64,000 nt of DNA from Cepaea nemoralis (GCA_014155875.1 JACEFZ010004220.1:119501-183500), one strand, 5' to 3'. Shown: positions 22,010 to 35,261, counted from the first letter of the stretch. Made by a program: numbers and translations. The notes: generated by a model not told the origin, from the sequence alone.

Positions 22010-22360
22010 TCTTCTCTGATTCTCTAAGACATGAAACTTGATTTCCGTGGCATCTGTAAAGAAGGTAGTCTGCCACTGCTTTCCTCCCTACTTTAAGGCA
22101 GTGACCATATTAGTCGGTGACCGTAGTCATTGCCTCCAAAAAGAGATTCGACCATAACCAACAGCTATCTGTCGGCTGCTCCCCAGCTCATCCAGCACCT
22201 GCACGCATGGCTTCATGTAATCCTGAGGGACTAAACTGGTACTCCACCTTGCCCAAGGCCGTCCATAGGCAAGCGGAGAGAAGGAAGCACCTTGGATCTC
22301 CTTTGATAGTGGATGCCCCTATCACACCACCCGTACCTATACTCGCCCCTTAAAGTCCTG
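22010..22360 (-). mobile_element. RTE-1 5' UTR, antisense
   Basis: The sequence matches 31290-31612 in the same orientation (GGCATCTGTAAAGAAGGTAG, GGCTTCA(T/C)GTAA, GTACTCCACCTTGCCCAAGG, TCTCCTTTGATAG) and its 3' part matches 20690-20850 in reverse. It is non-coding and marks a second truncated 5' end. Confidence 0.65.
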
Positions 22361-22884
22361 GGACAGTGCATCGCACGTCTAGCCTTCTCGGACAAGAACG
22401 AACACATTGGAGGTCCCGCGTGCACGTTGCGCGCTGTGTAGTTCACAATCGGAAACATCAGTCCAACAGGCCGCTGTCCAGGCTGTATTTCAAATTTGTG
22501 ACAACCCACCCACAAATGAGCAGGACAGTGAACGCGTTTCATATTTCCCAAATACGATTTTGAAACAGACCGCTTTGAGTTGATTTCGACGGTATGGAGC
22601 GTCGGTCGTTTAAAAAGCAATGACTAAATTATGAATAAAATTAGTTGAACTGGGGTAAAACTGTGGAAATGTAAACAATGTAAAATAAAGCAAAGTAATG
22701 CAGCTTTACTTAACAGAATTACGAACAGCCTCGGATTCTGAGATAAGTAGCAAACATTTTTTTTAATTTGCTTCACATGTTCATTTTCTCTTAATTATTC
22801 TCATTTTTTACCCATCGTTTTTATTCTTCTCATCCCGTTCTTATGCCTTAATGTAGTCACTGGTGGGTCTTCTCCGTGATTATA

Positions 22885-22985
22885 TATTATGTTATGTATG
22901 TATTTGTTTGCTGATGAAGGTTAGTCGCCGCAACGTTCTTGTTTTCTTCGTATTTCTGTTCTGTAAAGCTGCTTACTTTCTGTTA
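22885..22985 (+). repeat. Dispersed motif with CTGATGA/GCAAC core (copy 2)
   Basis: GTTTGCTGATGAAGGTTAGT, CGCCGCAACGTTC, TTCTGTTCTGTAAAGCT match 7530-7605. Confidence 0.45.
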
Positions 22986-22997
22986 CTTTATATTGTT

Positions 22998-23105
22998 TAG
23001 GCAGCAACGACAAACTACTGGAAGTAAAAGATAATTATTAAACGCAAACAAATACAAAATTATGGCGTTGATTGCGACGTCCTATAAAAGGCATGCAACT
23101 AACGT
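22998..23105 (+). mobile_element. SINE 3' core, diverged
   Basis: CAACGACAAACTACTGGAAG, GGCGTTGATTGCGACGTCCT and ATAAAAGGCATGCAACTAAC match the common core (CTACTGAACGTAAA...GTTGACTGCTACGTCCTGTAAAGGATATGCAACTAA). Confidence 0.6.
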
Positions 23106-23109
23106 TTAA

Positions 23110-23358
23110 CCCACAAATGGGCCGTTTGTTCACATCAGTAAACATTACAGATAATAGATGTTCCCTATATTATAATCTGTGTTCACATCAGTAAACATTA
23201 CAGATAATAATTTCCACCATACCATAATCGTTTACTCACATCAGTAAACATGACAGATAATAATTTCCCCCCATCTCATAATCTTATGTTCACTTCAGTA
23301 AACATTACAGATATTAGTTTTTCCCTATATTATAATATTGTGTTCACATCAGTAAACA
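23110..23358. repeat. 54-bp satellite, locus 1 (about 4.5 units)
   Basis: The unit contains GTTCACATCAGTAAACATTA, CAGATAATA, a T/C-rich part and (C/A)TATAATCT. It is the same unit as at 31612-32113 and 34841-34915. The array ends exactly at the tail of the RTE-1 copy at 23360. Confidence 0.85.
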
Positions 23359-23359
23359 T

Positions 23360-24752
23360 TCCATCCATCCATCATGTGCATGCCGGTAAGCGTGGGCGGT
23401 CATATTCTGCCATCTCACTCGATCACTAGAGTCGTGGATCAGCTCCGTGTTTCTGTCTCGACCATGCCACAAGGCCAAGCCAGCCAGGTACTTGCTTCTA
23501 GGTCTTCCTCTTGGTCTGTTCCCCTCGATCTTACCAGTTGTCACCAAGTTCTCCAAATAATTTCTTCTTATAACATGCCCAAAAATTTTTGACTGTCTAC
23601 GTCTAATGTCTCTAATCAGTTTACGATCTTCATTTGTTTCTTGAAGGACTTGTTCATTGGTCTTTCTGGCTGTCCATGGTATTCTTTGCATTTTCCTCAG
23701 AAACCACATTTCTACAGCCATCAGATGTTTTTCAGCCTGACTGCTCATTGTCCAAGCTTCACATCCATATAAAAGTACAGGTTCTATGTAGCATCTCAAC
23801 ACTCTTTTTCTCGTTTCAATTGACATCTTTTTATTGGTCAGTATGTTTTTCATCTTGCTAAAGGCTACTTTTGCCATGGCGATTCTTGTTCTAATCTCTT
23901 CAAGGCATCTCCCATCAGATGTTATTACTGTTCCGAGATAATTGTACCTATTCACTTGTTGAAGAATATTCCCATTTACTTGTATATTACATTGTGGTAT
24001 TTCGTTCTTCCTAGTGACGACCATAATCTGTGTCTTTTTACAATTTAATTCTAACCCTAGTTGTTCACTGTGTGTAACAACCGCATCTACTAAATTTTGC
24101 AGGTCCTGTTCATTGTCTGCAATCAAGACTGTATCATCTGCATATCTAATGTTATTGATGCATCGTCCCCCAATGTTGATTCCTTCCATATCTTCAATAT
24201 TTCTGAAAATACTTTCACTGTAGAGGGAAAACAGATCTGGAGACATTACACATCCCTGTCTCACACCTCTCTTAATAGGCTGATATTGGCTTACTTCATT
24301 ATCAACTCTTATGGCAGCTTGTTGTTTCCAATATATGATTTTTTACAAGACAAGTCTAAGGTCTTTTCCATCAATTTGTAGATCTTCAAGCATCCTTATC
24401 ATGTTGACATGTCTCACTTTATCGAAAGCCTTTGTGTAGTCAATAAAGCAAAGGTGTAGATCTTTGTTTACTTCTATAGAACGTTCGATTACGGTTCTCA
24501 GTATATACACAGCATTTACTGTACCCTTGCCTTCTACAAACCCACATTGTTCTTCTCCTATTTCAGGTTGTATTTTCCTCCTAACTCTTTGCATGATAAT
24601 TCTTAGCAAAATCTTCGTGATGTGACTCATTATACTAATTGTTCGATGTTGATCACATTCCAAGGCTCCTGATTTCTTTGGAATTGCAATAAATACAGAA
24701 TTACATAACTCTTGAGGTATATTTCCAATATCATATATTGTATTAAGCAGAC
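23360..24752 (-). mobile_element. RTE-1 LINE copy 2, 5'-truncated
   Basis: This minus-strand copy begins 3' with a (CCAT)n tail and reads up through the C-terminal region, RT motif C RYADDT, motif B MRQGCVMSPDLF (Val to Met at the first position), motif A CFIDYTKAFD, and the fingers region ending near LLNTIY. It is very similar to copy 1 and slightly longer. A small rearrangement at 24325-24345 (ATATGATTTTTTACAAGAC) shifts the frame between motifs A and B. The 306-codon frame at 23344-24264 covers motif B to the C-terminus. I did not find a convincing TSD. Confidence 0.9.
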
Positions 24753-27700
24753 TGGTTGTCAGAAGTCGGGGTGCCCCAGCGGCTAGATGAAAGTATTATT
24801 TACTGGCGAGCAACCCCAAATAGTCAGAAACTGACTAGGGACAAAATCTATATGGCTGAACTACAGATTAAGCCCATGAATTGTGACGAAACGCGTTTAT
24901 CTGTCTTGGGTCGTCAAGATCCCGCACTATTTTGGCGCGTCATCGGGGGACTTTCCCAGCTAAAAATAGACTGAGGGAAGTCGATGGAGGAATTGCCATC
25001 TAGAATCTTCTCTAAACACCGGAATTCGAGTAACCCGTGGTGCTGGGTATCGCTCTAAATTCTCGTGCAGAGAGATCTAGAAACTCTAGGCGGGGAATGA
25101 CGGTTTCCCGAGAAAGTGTCTTTTCTCAAGAAGCACTCGCTTCTAGTGCGCATTGAGTTGGCACGAAGCGGGAAATTGGCTAAGTCATTCACTTACTTTT
25201 GTTCGAAGAGAACAGACGCAGGCCTGATGTGAGCCATATTTGTGTTGCGTCTCACCTCAACCATGATTCGGCTGACTGTTATGGAAAGGAAGCTGAGAAG
25301 CCCTTGAACAGTTCTGAAGCTGACTGGAAATCTGGTTTTTCACCATTCAGGTAGATATTTGTTTAAATCATTTAACTTTGTACGTGTGTTCCACACGCCA
25401 TTGTTCTAACTTCATTACCTATGCGGATGTCCTTGCATACTAATTAGCAAACCGATCGATAACGCAGGTGACAGTTAATCGTGGGTTTGTTTACTGTGTG
25501 CTCGCGAATCACCTGTTAGGAACGCCGTAATGTGATGTGGGCGATTTGGGTTCCAAATATATGTACCATATATTGCCAATCGTTGCATCTATTAGGTTGC
25601 TGTGTTAGAATAAAACATAGTTACTTGTGCCGGATGGAAACTTAGATTATGTCAGTCAGTTGCTGAAGCCAGAAGAACGGTTAGAAAACCAGGTAAGTTG
25701 GTAGGCGGAGATTCAGACAACATTTGTGCTTAGTTACTAAGTAAAGGAAGAACTTAGTTCTGTGCCACCAGGAATGATGTAACTATTGTGTAATAACTTA
25801 ATAGTGAATTCATTGTGTGGAACACCGGATTTCTGTGGTAAGGTAAGTTTGCTTTGGTGATATATATGTATATATATATATGATGTGACATTGTGTATAT
25901 ATATATTAGGTCATGGCATGTGATACTTCCTGGGGTAATTCCGAACGCCGAATAGCTCGACGCGTGATAACACTGCGTGCCGTCGCGATATAAATATGCG
26001 TTCTGAAATCTTGTCTGAGCTATCCTGTTTCTTTCATACTGGCGCTAGTGCGAGTGAATGCTAAGGTGCTGGAAGTATGGAAGGATGCAAGGAGGCTGTA
26101 TGAGACTGGGGAAATATAGGATATGGGGGATGTGAAAGCAAGTTATGAAAGTATAGTTTGGTAAACCAGACCAACGATGAAGTTCGGTCCGACCAAGGCT
26201 AACCCACTTGAGAGGGCGGAACTGGAACATTACCCTTGGAACATGTGGGGAACATGTATTCTCAAGAAGGCTTCTTGACTCTAAGGCAGAGTCTGATAAG
26301 AAGAGTTTGCTATGGCGTGGGCAGGTGGTCCCACCAGCAAACAGGCTTGTGTACATAGTGGATGTGATCATGTCCTATTCCTATATCCCGAGGGATGGTA
26401 TATTGATCAAGATTATGTTTCTTACTGAACATTGATGATGTTAGGAACGGGTCCAGGGACTCTTTACCTATTTGTTTAGTTCGATTCAATTAGAACAATA
26501 ACAGCCTTGTATCACTACTGACGTTAGAGACGACTGGTAGATGATTAGGGATAGGTGAGACCTACGATCAGACTCGTCATTCTGATTTCTTGCTCTGTTT
26601 GACGGGCTGTTCTGTGAGGCCAGCTGACATTTGGGAACCCATGCTTTACTATTCTCCATATAGAGATAATGCTTTGGTTATATGCATAACTAAGTAGCAT
26701 GACTGAGGGTTGAGTAGTTATTGGTAGGATGCTTGTGGACTAATGTTTGGGCCAGTATACTCTCACCGGTCGCTCTTCCTTTTCAGGAGTTTGCCTGTTG
26801 AGGAACCAGTCAACTATAATTGTTGTTGGCAGGAAACCACTTCGTGTGACACAGCGAAGGGTTCAGTTCTTTACTTATCACGCCAGACTCAACCACACCA
26901 TGTACCCAATGTGATTCACCATGCGTGAAGTTTGCATCAAGAAATACAACTGCCCTGAAGGTGCCCGTGTGGGAAGTGATGGTTTGTGATGGTTTTGATA
27001 ATAGAAGATACGCTGTTTCTGCCAGGAACATTTCAGCATTTTGAGTAATCATGCTCAACGAAAGGAAACACCGGACCGTATATTATGACGGTGGTTCTCC
27101 CTAAACGCAGAAGTAACTGATCTTCAGACACTTGAATGGTTCTTTGGACAGCACTAGTGGCAGGTCTTGAGAAGAACTACACCAGCTATTGACTTGTGGC
27201 AAGTGTTACCCGGTGGAAGGGACTATGGATTATAGTCCAACCTGAATTGTTTCCGTGAAATAGATGACTGATTCTGTTAATGTACTGTCTCAGTATAAAG
27301 ACTATAAACTGTGTTCGAGTAGGACTCAGTAACATTTCAGTAGCCATATCTGATTCTACAAACAGTGTGACTGTAAGAGACCATTGAATTGGTCAGTGAC
27401 ATTTTTTCATCCATGTTCCTGTGATGTGATGAAGGGACCATTGAATTGGTCATTGACAGATCCGTTCTGCAGTGGGACTGTGCTATGAGTGACAGACCAT
27501 TCGATTGGTCAGTGACTATTTAAGTTCATCGAAGTAACGAATACTTGGAGTCAAGTCCAGGAGGATTGTCTCCCAACCGGTATTGTTCGAGAACTGTATT
27601 AACAGTGACTCCGTGGGAGTGATACAGATGCAGTTGGTCCAGTGAAGTATGGTCCAGCTGTGACTCTATTGTTGTGGATCCACGCTCTGGAGACGGAGTG

Positions 27701-30378
27701 GTCTCCAAGGTTCTAGTCATCTCACTGGAAGGAAGCCGGGTGAGTGGCGGACCGACTGGACGGGACATCTGCATCCAATCTACTTCTCAACTCGATGAAG
27801 ACACCTACATCTCTGATTCTGTCTCTACTCTATCTTCTATTTGTGTAAATAGATTATTCTATCAGGATGTTCATTTCAGTTCTATATTCTCAAGGGTAGA
27901 ATAAACTTTATGTAAGTTGACTTGCTCTTTGTATAATGATTGAGTGTGGTCTCGGACGATGCCTAAGTGTTCATTGTTCCACAGGTGTAGGTAGTTAGTG
28001 GGGGTCTAGAATCTGGAGGGGCTTGTAGACGTAATTAACTAATATGAGATCAACCACAGAGTAAAAATGTGTATCTGCTTGTCCAACCCCTGGGGCTAGA
28101 ATACACGGGAGTGCCAGAGACATCTCGGGTGTGGTTCACTCTCACTACCCAAGGTGAACTCGTCGCATGAATATCCAACGTACAGCTCCAAGTGGCTCGT
28201 TACAAAATTGAAATGAACTGTGCTGAATATTCGCCAAGGAATGGGAAAGAGAAGGTTAGCTAGGATAGAATTTTAAGTCTGAATTAAAGTGTAAAGACAA
28301 CTATCCCAGTACAGGTTTTTCTCCCTGACTGCTCCCTTCCTTGGTGTCTAAGTGAACCCCCACCAATGTACACAACAACACGTATGCACAATTGGAAAAA
28401 CTATAATGACAGAACTAGGAGTTACAATACTACAACATTTATTTACTAATCATAATCATAGACATCTGATGGGTTTCAATATGAGGATGATGAAATCATA
28501 TAACATATTGATATTGATGACAAACATTACATAACTTTTACTTGATCTAGCTGGATCTGTGGTCCAGATCCCCACTCTCCAGTAGACTCAAAAACAGCTT
28601 GCTGGTATTCTGACCCTGTCAGTCCTGGCTCTACCTAGTCGTCACTCGTTCTTGAGATCTATAACTTAGGTGCTCCTTGTGAGAGCTTGAAAGAAAGTCA
28701 AGAATGTGTTATATCTAGTTCTACATCAGCACAATCCTAAGTAATACTAACACATACATATACAATGACCAGTCTGGCCAAGTTGATCTTCCAGCTCTAC
28801 TGCGTTCACCATCCTCCTTCTCCTCCATATCTCTCCTACTGTCTTAGTCTGGGACGGGCTTTTCAATTGTCTCACACGCCTGTAATGATTACATTTCTGC
28901 CGCCCCATGTCCATGTCGCTAATACAGAAATTCTGTGTCGTACAGCCGCTCCGTCCAAAGTTGCTAAACAGCTCACAGGATCGGTAATGGTATTATAATA
29001 ATGCCTGATCATCCAGGCTTACAAGCCGTGACCAGTATCTGTGCCAGACTCTCGTGAATTACCCTCCACCATACAATGAAAAGGTTTAGCACCACATACC
29101 CCATAACACTTGTGGGTAATGTCTGTACCATTACACCTCTGCTACAAATGCAATCGATGGTCAGTGTGCCAATGCGCACACAATAATATAACACTTCATA
29201 TTGGTAGGCTTGCATATGACAAATCAATATACCAAACATGAAATACCCATAAAACATTAATTACTTAACTAGACATATTATGATACTTTAACATAATAGC
29301 ATAATGCACTAGTAAGTTTGTATGTATACGAAATGAGATGTATATACACAAAAAGAATATGTACGAGGTATAGTCCTAGCCTCGTATATTCATATGAAGT
29401 TACAATACATACATCCAACATATACTTAAACATTAGGCATATGAAAGTATTCCTACATACATAGTATGAAATGCAAACAAGTTGTAGTAACATGATTATC
29501 TACAACTACTGAGAAACTACTAAGTGTCCATAGAGTAACAGACATTTAACATGATAAATGAAAGTCAAAAGTCTGCCTCACAAAAGGTATAGTAAGAACA
29601 ACTTGTATAGTAAGAACAACCCTTATAGCAATATGATATTGTACACAGAACTGAAGAATAATAGTGCACACTCCAGTAACCTACGAACATGATAGTTGCG
29701 ATAACCTAGCTCAGATATAGACTGGAAATCAGTACATACATCTAAAGACTTAGCTAGTTACTAAGAAATCTACATTTACTCTCTCTTCTCACCTGTTCGA
29801 ATGTCTGACTTATTCTAAAGGGACCAGGTCTAGCATGGGTTTTTATACCTAGCCTAGAAGTAGACCCTTATCTCCCGGGAATTCAAGTCATCAATTCTTC
29901 CTTTATCTCCCCCTAGCGTTAATTGCAATTATCACTGCAAACTGGCCATCACACCTTGCTCCTCTCTGTCTGGTACAAAGTCCACAGGCCCAGTGTTAAT
30001 TGCCTTATCAGATCTGTTTTCACACATTCCTGAGTCTGCCAGTCAGAGTGGACGGGGCTTGTTTACAGCCTGGGGCTATTATCTCTCCCTGGGTCAATGT
30101 TGTTCACACCTGGGCGATTTTGAGTTGCCAGGCCCAGCTCAGTTTCAGTCTGCCCTCCAGTGGGGTGTAATTATCAGTTTGACATGTAACACCTTTACGC
30201 TGGACTGTCTGTGTGATTTCATTCTGGGTTTATTGCCATTCCCACTGTCCTGTTTTAGTGGCCAGCAGCCATCTGTTCTGACACTTCACAGTTGAATGGG
30301 TTCCTTTTGCTACAACATTTTATGCCTCTATGTGTGCAGGCCTGATTGTTCTGTCTTCCATTTCTCCTCCTTTATTAT
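24753..30378. other. 5.6 kb without a recognised gene
   Basis: Open frames are short and show no domain. Around 24880-24960 the plus strand reads LSVLGRQDPALFWRVIGGLS, faintly like LINE linker sequence. Near 25990 there is GATATAAATATG followed downstream by ACTGGCGCTAGTGCGAG, which could suggest an LTR edge, but I found no second LTR, gag, protease or integrase. Three short hairpins lie at 27379-27510. Confidence 0.4.
27379..27510. repeat. Three spaced copies of a hairpin motif
   Basis: GACCATTGAATTGGTC occurs at 27379-27394 and 27436-27451. GACCATTCGATTGGTC is at 27495-27510. GACCA pairs with TGGTC in each, and each is followed by A(G/T)TGAC. Confidence 0.7.
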
Positions 30379-31612
30379 AGAGAATTGCATTTGTTCTTCT
30401 GTAACTTCTCTACATGGTGAACCGAAAATTGTTCTGGGAAGCAAAGGCTGCATTTCATGACACTGGTAACTTTATCTATTCCATATTCTTCTAAAGCATT
30501 AATCATTTCTATTGTGACGCTGTCTGAACCGGGGGTCTTGCCATATTTCATATGGTTAAGAGCATTTTGAACCTCCATCTTCAAAATTGCTGGTCCTTCA
30601 TTATTATTTTGAACATCATACTGTTCGTCTCTGTTATCGTCATAACGGTTTTTCACGTAATCTGACCATTCATGTAAGATCTGATCTTTTTCTATTATGA
30701 CTCTTCCATCTTTTGTCTTTAGGCAGTCTGCTGATGTACGTGTTCATTGATTAGTAAGCTCCTGAATTCTTTTGTGCATTAGTTTCGCATTTTTTACCGA
30801 TGTGTTGTTTTTCAATTTCTCTGCAATTTTTCTTATGCCATGTTTCTATTGCTTCCTTACATAAGGTTCTGACTTTTCTGTGAATTTCTTCATATTTGGC
30901 AGGATTATTTTTGTTCTGTCCTCTTGTTTCCATTAGTTGTAAAATTTCTTCAGTCATCCATGTCTTACGGCCCACTTTCTTTACTTTTGGAATAGTTTTT
31001 TTCTGCTGCACAACTGATTGAATTCTTCAGCATTTCCCATTGATTATCTACATCTTGAAATAGGATCTCTAGATCAGACAATAAAACAAATTGGTTCTTT
31101 ACTTCTATGTTAAAATTATCTTGTATTTCTTTGTCAGTTTTCAATTTGCACAAGTCATATTTAGGGTTTCCTGCTGTATACTTAACTTTCTTTAACTGTA
31201 ACAGTCTGCATTTGGAACTGTTTTTACGACTGTTAACGCATTTCGAAACCTTTTGCTAATTAGGATGTAATCTATCTGATTTTTCCGCACAACATTATTT
31301 TCTTGGCATCTGTAAAGAAGGTAGTTTGCCATTGCTTTCCTTCCTACCAGTGACCATACTGGTCAGTGACCGTAGCCATTGTCTCCTTAAAAAAGAGATC
31401 CTCTGCCTACCGCCGTGAAGGTGGCGACCATAACCTACAACTATCTGTCGGCCGCTCTCCATCTTCATCCACCACCTGCACACATGGCTTCACGTAACCC
31501 TGATCGAGGGGCTAAACGGGTACTCCACCTTGCCCAAGGGTGTCCCGTAGGCTAGCGGAAGGAAGGAGGCGCCTTACTTCTCCTTTGATAGGGGATACCC
31601 CTACCCCGCTAC
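30379..31612 (-). mobile_element. RTE-1 internal fragment with 5' UTR, rearranged
   Basis: On the minus strand the order is 5' UTR (31612 to about 31310), then the endonuclease C-terminus and linker (CKLKTDKEIQDNFNIEVKNQ, WMTEEILQLMETRGQNKNNP), then the RT N-terminus (KTPGSDSVTIEMINALEEYG). Most of the endonuclease is deleted between the 5' UTR and the KLKTDKEIQ region. The RT is cut off near 30470. Frames shift near 31010 and 30740. It ends directly against the 54-bp satellite. Confidence 0.75.
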
Positions 31613-32113
31613 CCAAGTAAACATTATAGATAATAATTGTCCACCATCCCATAATCTTGTATTCACATCAGTAAACATTACAGATAATAATTTCCCACCA
31701 ACCCATAATCTTGTGCTAACATTAGTAAACATTACAGATAATAGTTTTCACTATGTTATAATCTTGTGTTCACATAAGTAAACATTACAGATAATAGTGT
31801 TTCCCTTATCCTATAATCTTGTGTTCACATCAGTAAACATTACATATAACAGTTTTCCCTTATCCTATAATAATGTGTTCACACCAGTAAACATAACAGA
31901 CAATAGTTTTCCCTTGTGCTATAATCTTATGTTCACACCAGTAAACATTACAGACACAAGTTTTCCCCTGTCCCATAATCTTGAGTTCACACAAGTGAAC
32001 ATTACAGATAATAGTTGTCCCCTGTCCTATAATCTTGTTTTCACATCAGTAAACATTGCAGATAATAGTTGGCTCCTGTCCTATAATCTTGTGTTCACAT
32101 CAGTAAACATTAC
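31612..32113. repeat. 54-bp satellite, locus 2, main block (about 9 units)
   Basis: The TATAAT landmark recurs every 54 bp (for example 31812, 31866, 31920). Units read CAGTAAACATTACAGATAAT, then AGTTTTCCC and CCTATAATCTTGTGTTCAC. The array resumes at 34047-34080 and 34841-34915 after two insertions. Confidence 0.9.
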
Positions 32114-32116
32114 AAA

Positions 32117-34046
32117 CAAACAAACAAACAAACAAACATACAAACAAACACACAAACTTTATTTTCAAAGGGTTAAGAATTGGGCACGCATGTCCATCTA
32201 ACATTCTGCCCTTCTATCACTATCTTTCATACATTATATCATTCACACATCATTCAAGGCTAACTGAAAACAGCAACAATATAAAAGATATGCATTATAA
32301 AGGCATGTGGAAAATGAAAAATCAATACTACACGACTCAGTAATAGTAATGACTGGTGTGGCACTTGTTATTAGCTATGTGGAATATACTGGCCTACCAA
32401 AAGGGGACTGGCTGTTATACTAGGGTTTTATTATTATTATTATTATTTCTATTATTAAGGGGGAAGGTAATCCGTACTGAGATAGTGTTCGAATAATTTG
32501 CGATTATATGTATAGGGATTGGTGATGTCTTTGATTTCTTGTGGAAGATTGTTCCACAGCTGAGCTGCAGAGTACGTTAAGCTTGTTTTGTATAAGTCTA
32601 TCCTAGGCTTCGGAATGTGTAATATATTTAATCGTTTACTGTGTCTAGCATTATATTTAAACAATGGCCAAAGGTAATTTGGGGCATTCCGATGTAGGAT
32701 TTTGTGAATTAGTTTGGCCTTATTGAAAAGCAGGCGTTTGTGGAGTGGTAGTAACTGAAGGCGTTTATGCAGGCTAGGATTGTCAGTTAAATGTTTGCTA
32801 TAAATTAAACTCATGGCCCGTTTCTGGAGTGAGTAAAGTCGCTTGGTGCTTGAATTGGAACAACCGTCCCAGATTGTAGAGCAGTAGTCAAAATGTGTCT
32901 GTATGTGAGAAGTATAGAATATTTTCCTTGTGTCCTCATCAAGGAAATTTTTAATTTTGGCGAGTTGGTAGACTTTTTTCGCTGTTTGTTTAGTGAGCGC
33001 TTGAACGTGAGGATTAAAGGTTAGGTTTCTATCAATGATGAGGCCTAATGTTTTGTGCTCAATTACACTTTCTACTGGCATGTTATCGATGTGAAGTTGA
33101 AGTGATCTGTGTGAATTTAGAGTTTGAAGTCTTTGTCTGGTTGTTAATAACATAGATTTTGTTTTAGTGATGTTAATTTGCATACGGTTCGCATAGCTCC
33201 ACCTAACTACATTATTTAATTCTTGTTGCAAAGACGACTCCAGCAAATTACTGCTTTCAGCGTTTGTATACACTGTACAGTCGTCTGCAAATAGATCGCA
33301 GGACGACGAAAGATGCAAAGGTAGATCGTTAATATATATGGCAAATAATAGAGGGCCAAGAATAGAGCCTTGCGGTACTCCAGTATGGAAGGTAGTGGTT
33401 TGGGACAGAGATTTATTGTATGATACTACTTGCTTTCTGTTTAACAGAAAAGATGTTATAAGCGTCACAATATTGGGGCCAATTTTCACTGTCTCTAGTA
33501 TTTTAATTAAAATGACATGGTCTATCATATCAAATGCTTTCCTGAAATCGATAAACACAGCTCCACATAGACTGTTGTTATTTATATTCTGGTGCCAGTT
33601 TTCTATCATGTTTGTTAGGGCCGTATGGCAAGAATATTTTAGTCGAAATCCTGATTGACTGTCAACTATAAGCTTGTTGCGATCTAAATACTGTAATGTT
33701 ACCTTGTGAATGTGTTTTTCTAGTAGTTTAGATAGTGATGATAGTTGTTTTGTTTTTTTTAAATGGGTCTATAATTGTTCCGTAGACCATTGACCAATGA
33801 ACCAGATTTAAGAAGAGGATACACTTTAGCGATTTTGAGAGCTGATGGAAAGTGACCTTTGGTGAGACACTGATTATATACATAGGTTAGTGATACACAG
33901 ATCACTGACGCAGCACAGTGGAGAATCCGATTGCTGATTCCATCTAACCCAGATGAGTTTGTGTTTTTTTTAGGTTACTGAGGTAAGTGAATACTTCCAG
34001 ATACTAGATTAGTGAATACAGATACCAGATACAGATAAATGAATAC
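32117..34046 (-). mobile_element. L2/CR1-like LINE copy 1, 5'-truncated
   Basis: This is a minus-strand non-LTR element inserted in the 54-bp satellite. Its 3' end has a (TTTG)n tail (32117-32150 on the plus strand as CAAA) and the 3' UTR shared with other L2-like copies. The duplicated target is TTACAAA at 32110-32116 and 34047-34053, although the CAAA tail makes the exact edge ambiguous. The coding part holds the RT domain (see the ORF at 32455-33609) and, further 5', NSSGLDGISNRILHCAA. The endonuclease is missing. The far 5' end (about 33990-34046) has short duplicated GATACCAGATA and GAATACTT pieces. Confidence 0.85.
32455..33609 (-). CDS. Reverse transcriptase of L2/CR1-like LINE (partial ORF)
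   Basis: A 384-codon open frame encodes most of a non-LTR reverse transcriptase, which makes cDNA from the element RNA at a nicked target. Visible motifs are FIDFRKAFD (residues 19-27, motif A with the first catalytic Asp), GVPQGSILGPLLFAIYINDLP (77-97, motif B) and LFADDCTVY (106-114, motif C with the Asp pair). The thumb and C-terminal region carry YCSTIWDG, LHKRLQLLPLHKRLLFNKAK and YSAAQLWNNLPQEIKD, typical of L2/CR1-group LINEs. The Met is internal: homologous sequence continues upstream on the same strand to about 34000 with stops and a frame change, so the ORF is a fragment of a longer polyprotein. The active-site residues look intact but the element is 5'-truncated. Confidence 0.85.
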   Translation of the reverse strand: MIENWHQNINNNSLCGAVFIDFRKAFDMIDHVILIKILETVKIGPNIVTLITSFLLNRKQVVSYNKSLSQTTTFHTGVPQGSILGPLLFAIYINDLPLHLSSSCDLFADDCTVYTNAESSNLLESSLQQELNNVVRWSYANRMQINITKTKSMLLTTRQRLQTLNSHRSLQLHIDNMPVESVIEHKTLGLIIDRNLTFNPHVQALTKQTAKKVYQLAKIKNFLDEDTRKIFYTSHIQTHFDYCSTIWDGCSNSSTKRLYSLQKRAMSLIYSKHLTDNPSLHKRLQLLPLHKRLLFNKAKLIHKILHRNAPNYLWPLFKYNARHSKRLNILHIPKPRIDLYKTSLTYSAAQLWNNLPQEIKDITNPYTYNRKLFEHYLSTDYLPP

Positions 34047-34080
34047 TTACAAATAGTAGTTGTCCCCTGTCCTATAATCT
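34047..34080. repeat. 54-bp satellite, remnant between two insertions
   Basis: AAATAGTAGTTGTCCCCTGT plus CCTATAATCT continues the satellite phase from 32113. Its last 14 bp are duplicated at 34827-34840. Confidence 0.85.
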
Positions 34081-34915
<835 letters not shown>

Positions 34916-35260
34916 TTGTGCCTGTAGACACATATCTGTAAACACGACGACAAATTGAACCATGATGTTTGATCAACATCACACACAATACACAGCAGGT
35001 CATCTATCAAGTTCACACACAATACACAGCTGATCCCACCGTACACAACCTCACTACATAATGCACGCTGATGAATGATGCAATGAAGCTTCAAAGGAAA
35101 TGCCCCATTAACAACATCTTTGATGCTTGTCAACCAGAATTACGTCTCATATTATTTCTTGCGACAACAACGATAGCGAGGGGGTTGGACCTTACCGTGG
35201 TCATACATTTGAATCCACGAATAAGTGGCGGATTTGGAAAATTAACCTAATTACATACGG
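34916..35260. other. Stretch without a recognised gene
   Basis: Only short open frames; CACACACAATACACAGC occurs twice (about 34980 and 35012), suggesting a small tandem duplication. Confidence 0.4.
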
Positions 35261-35261
35261 G

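Noticed and set aside
25900..26060. LTR edge with primer-binding site
   Set aside because: A TATA-like box and a TGGCGC stretch are there, but I found no second LTR and no gag, protease, RT or integrase sequence in the following kilobases.
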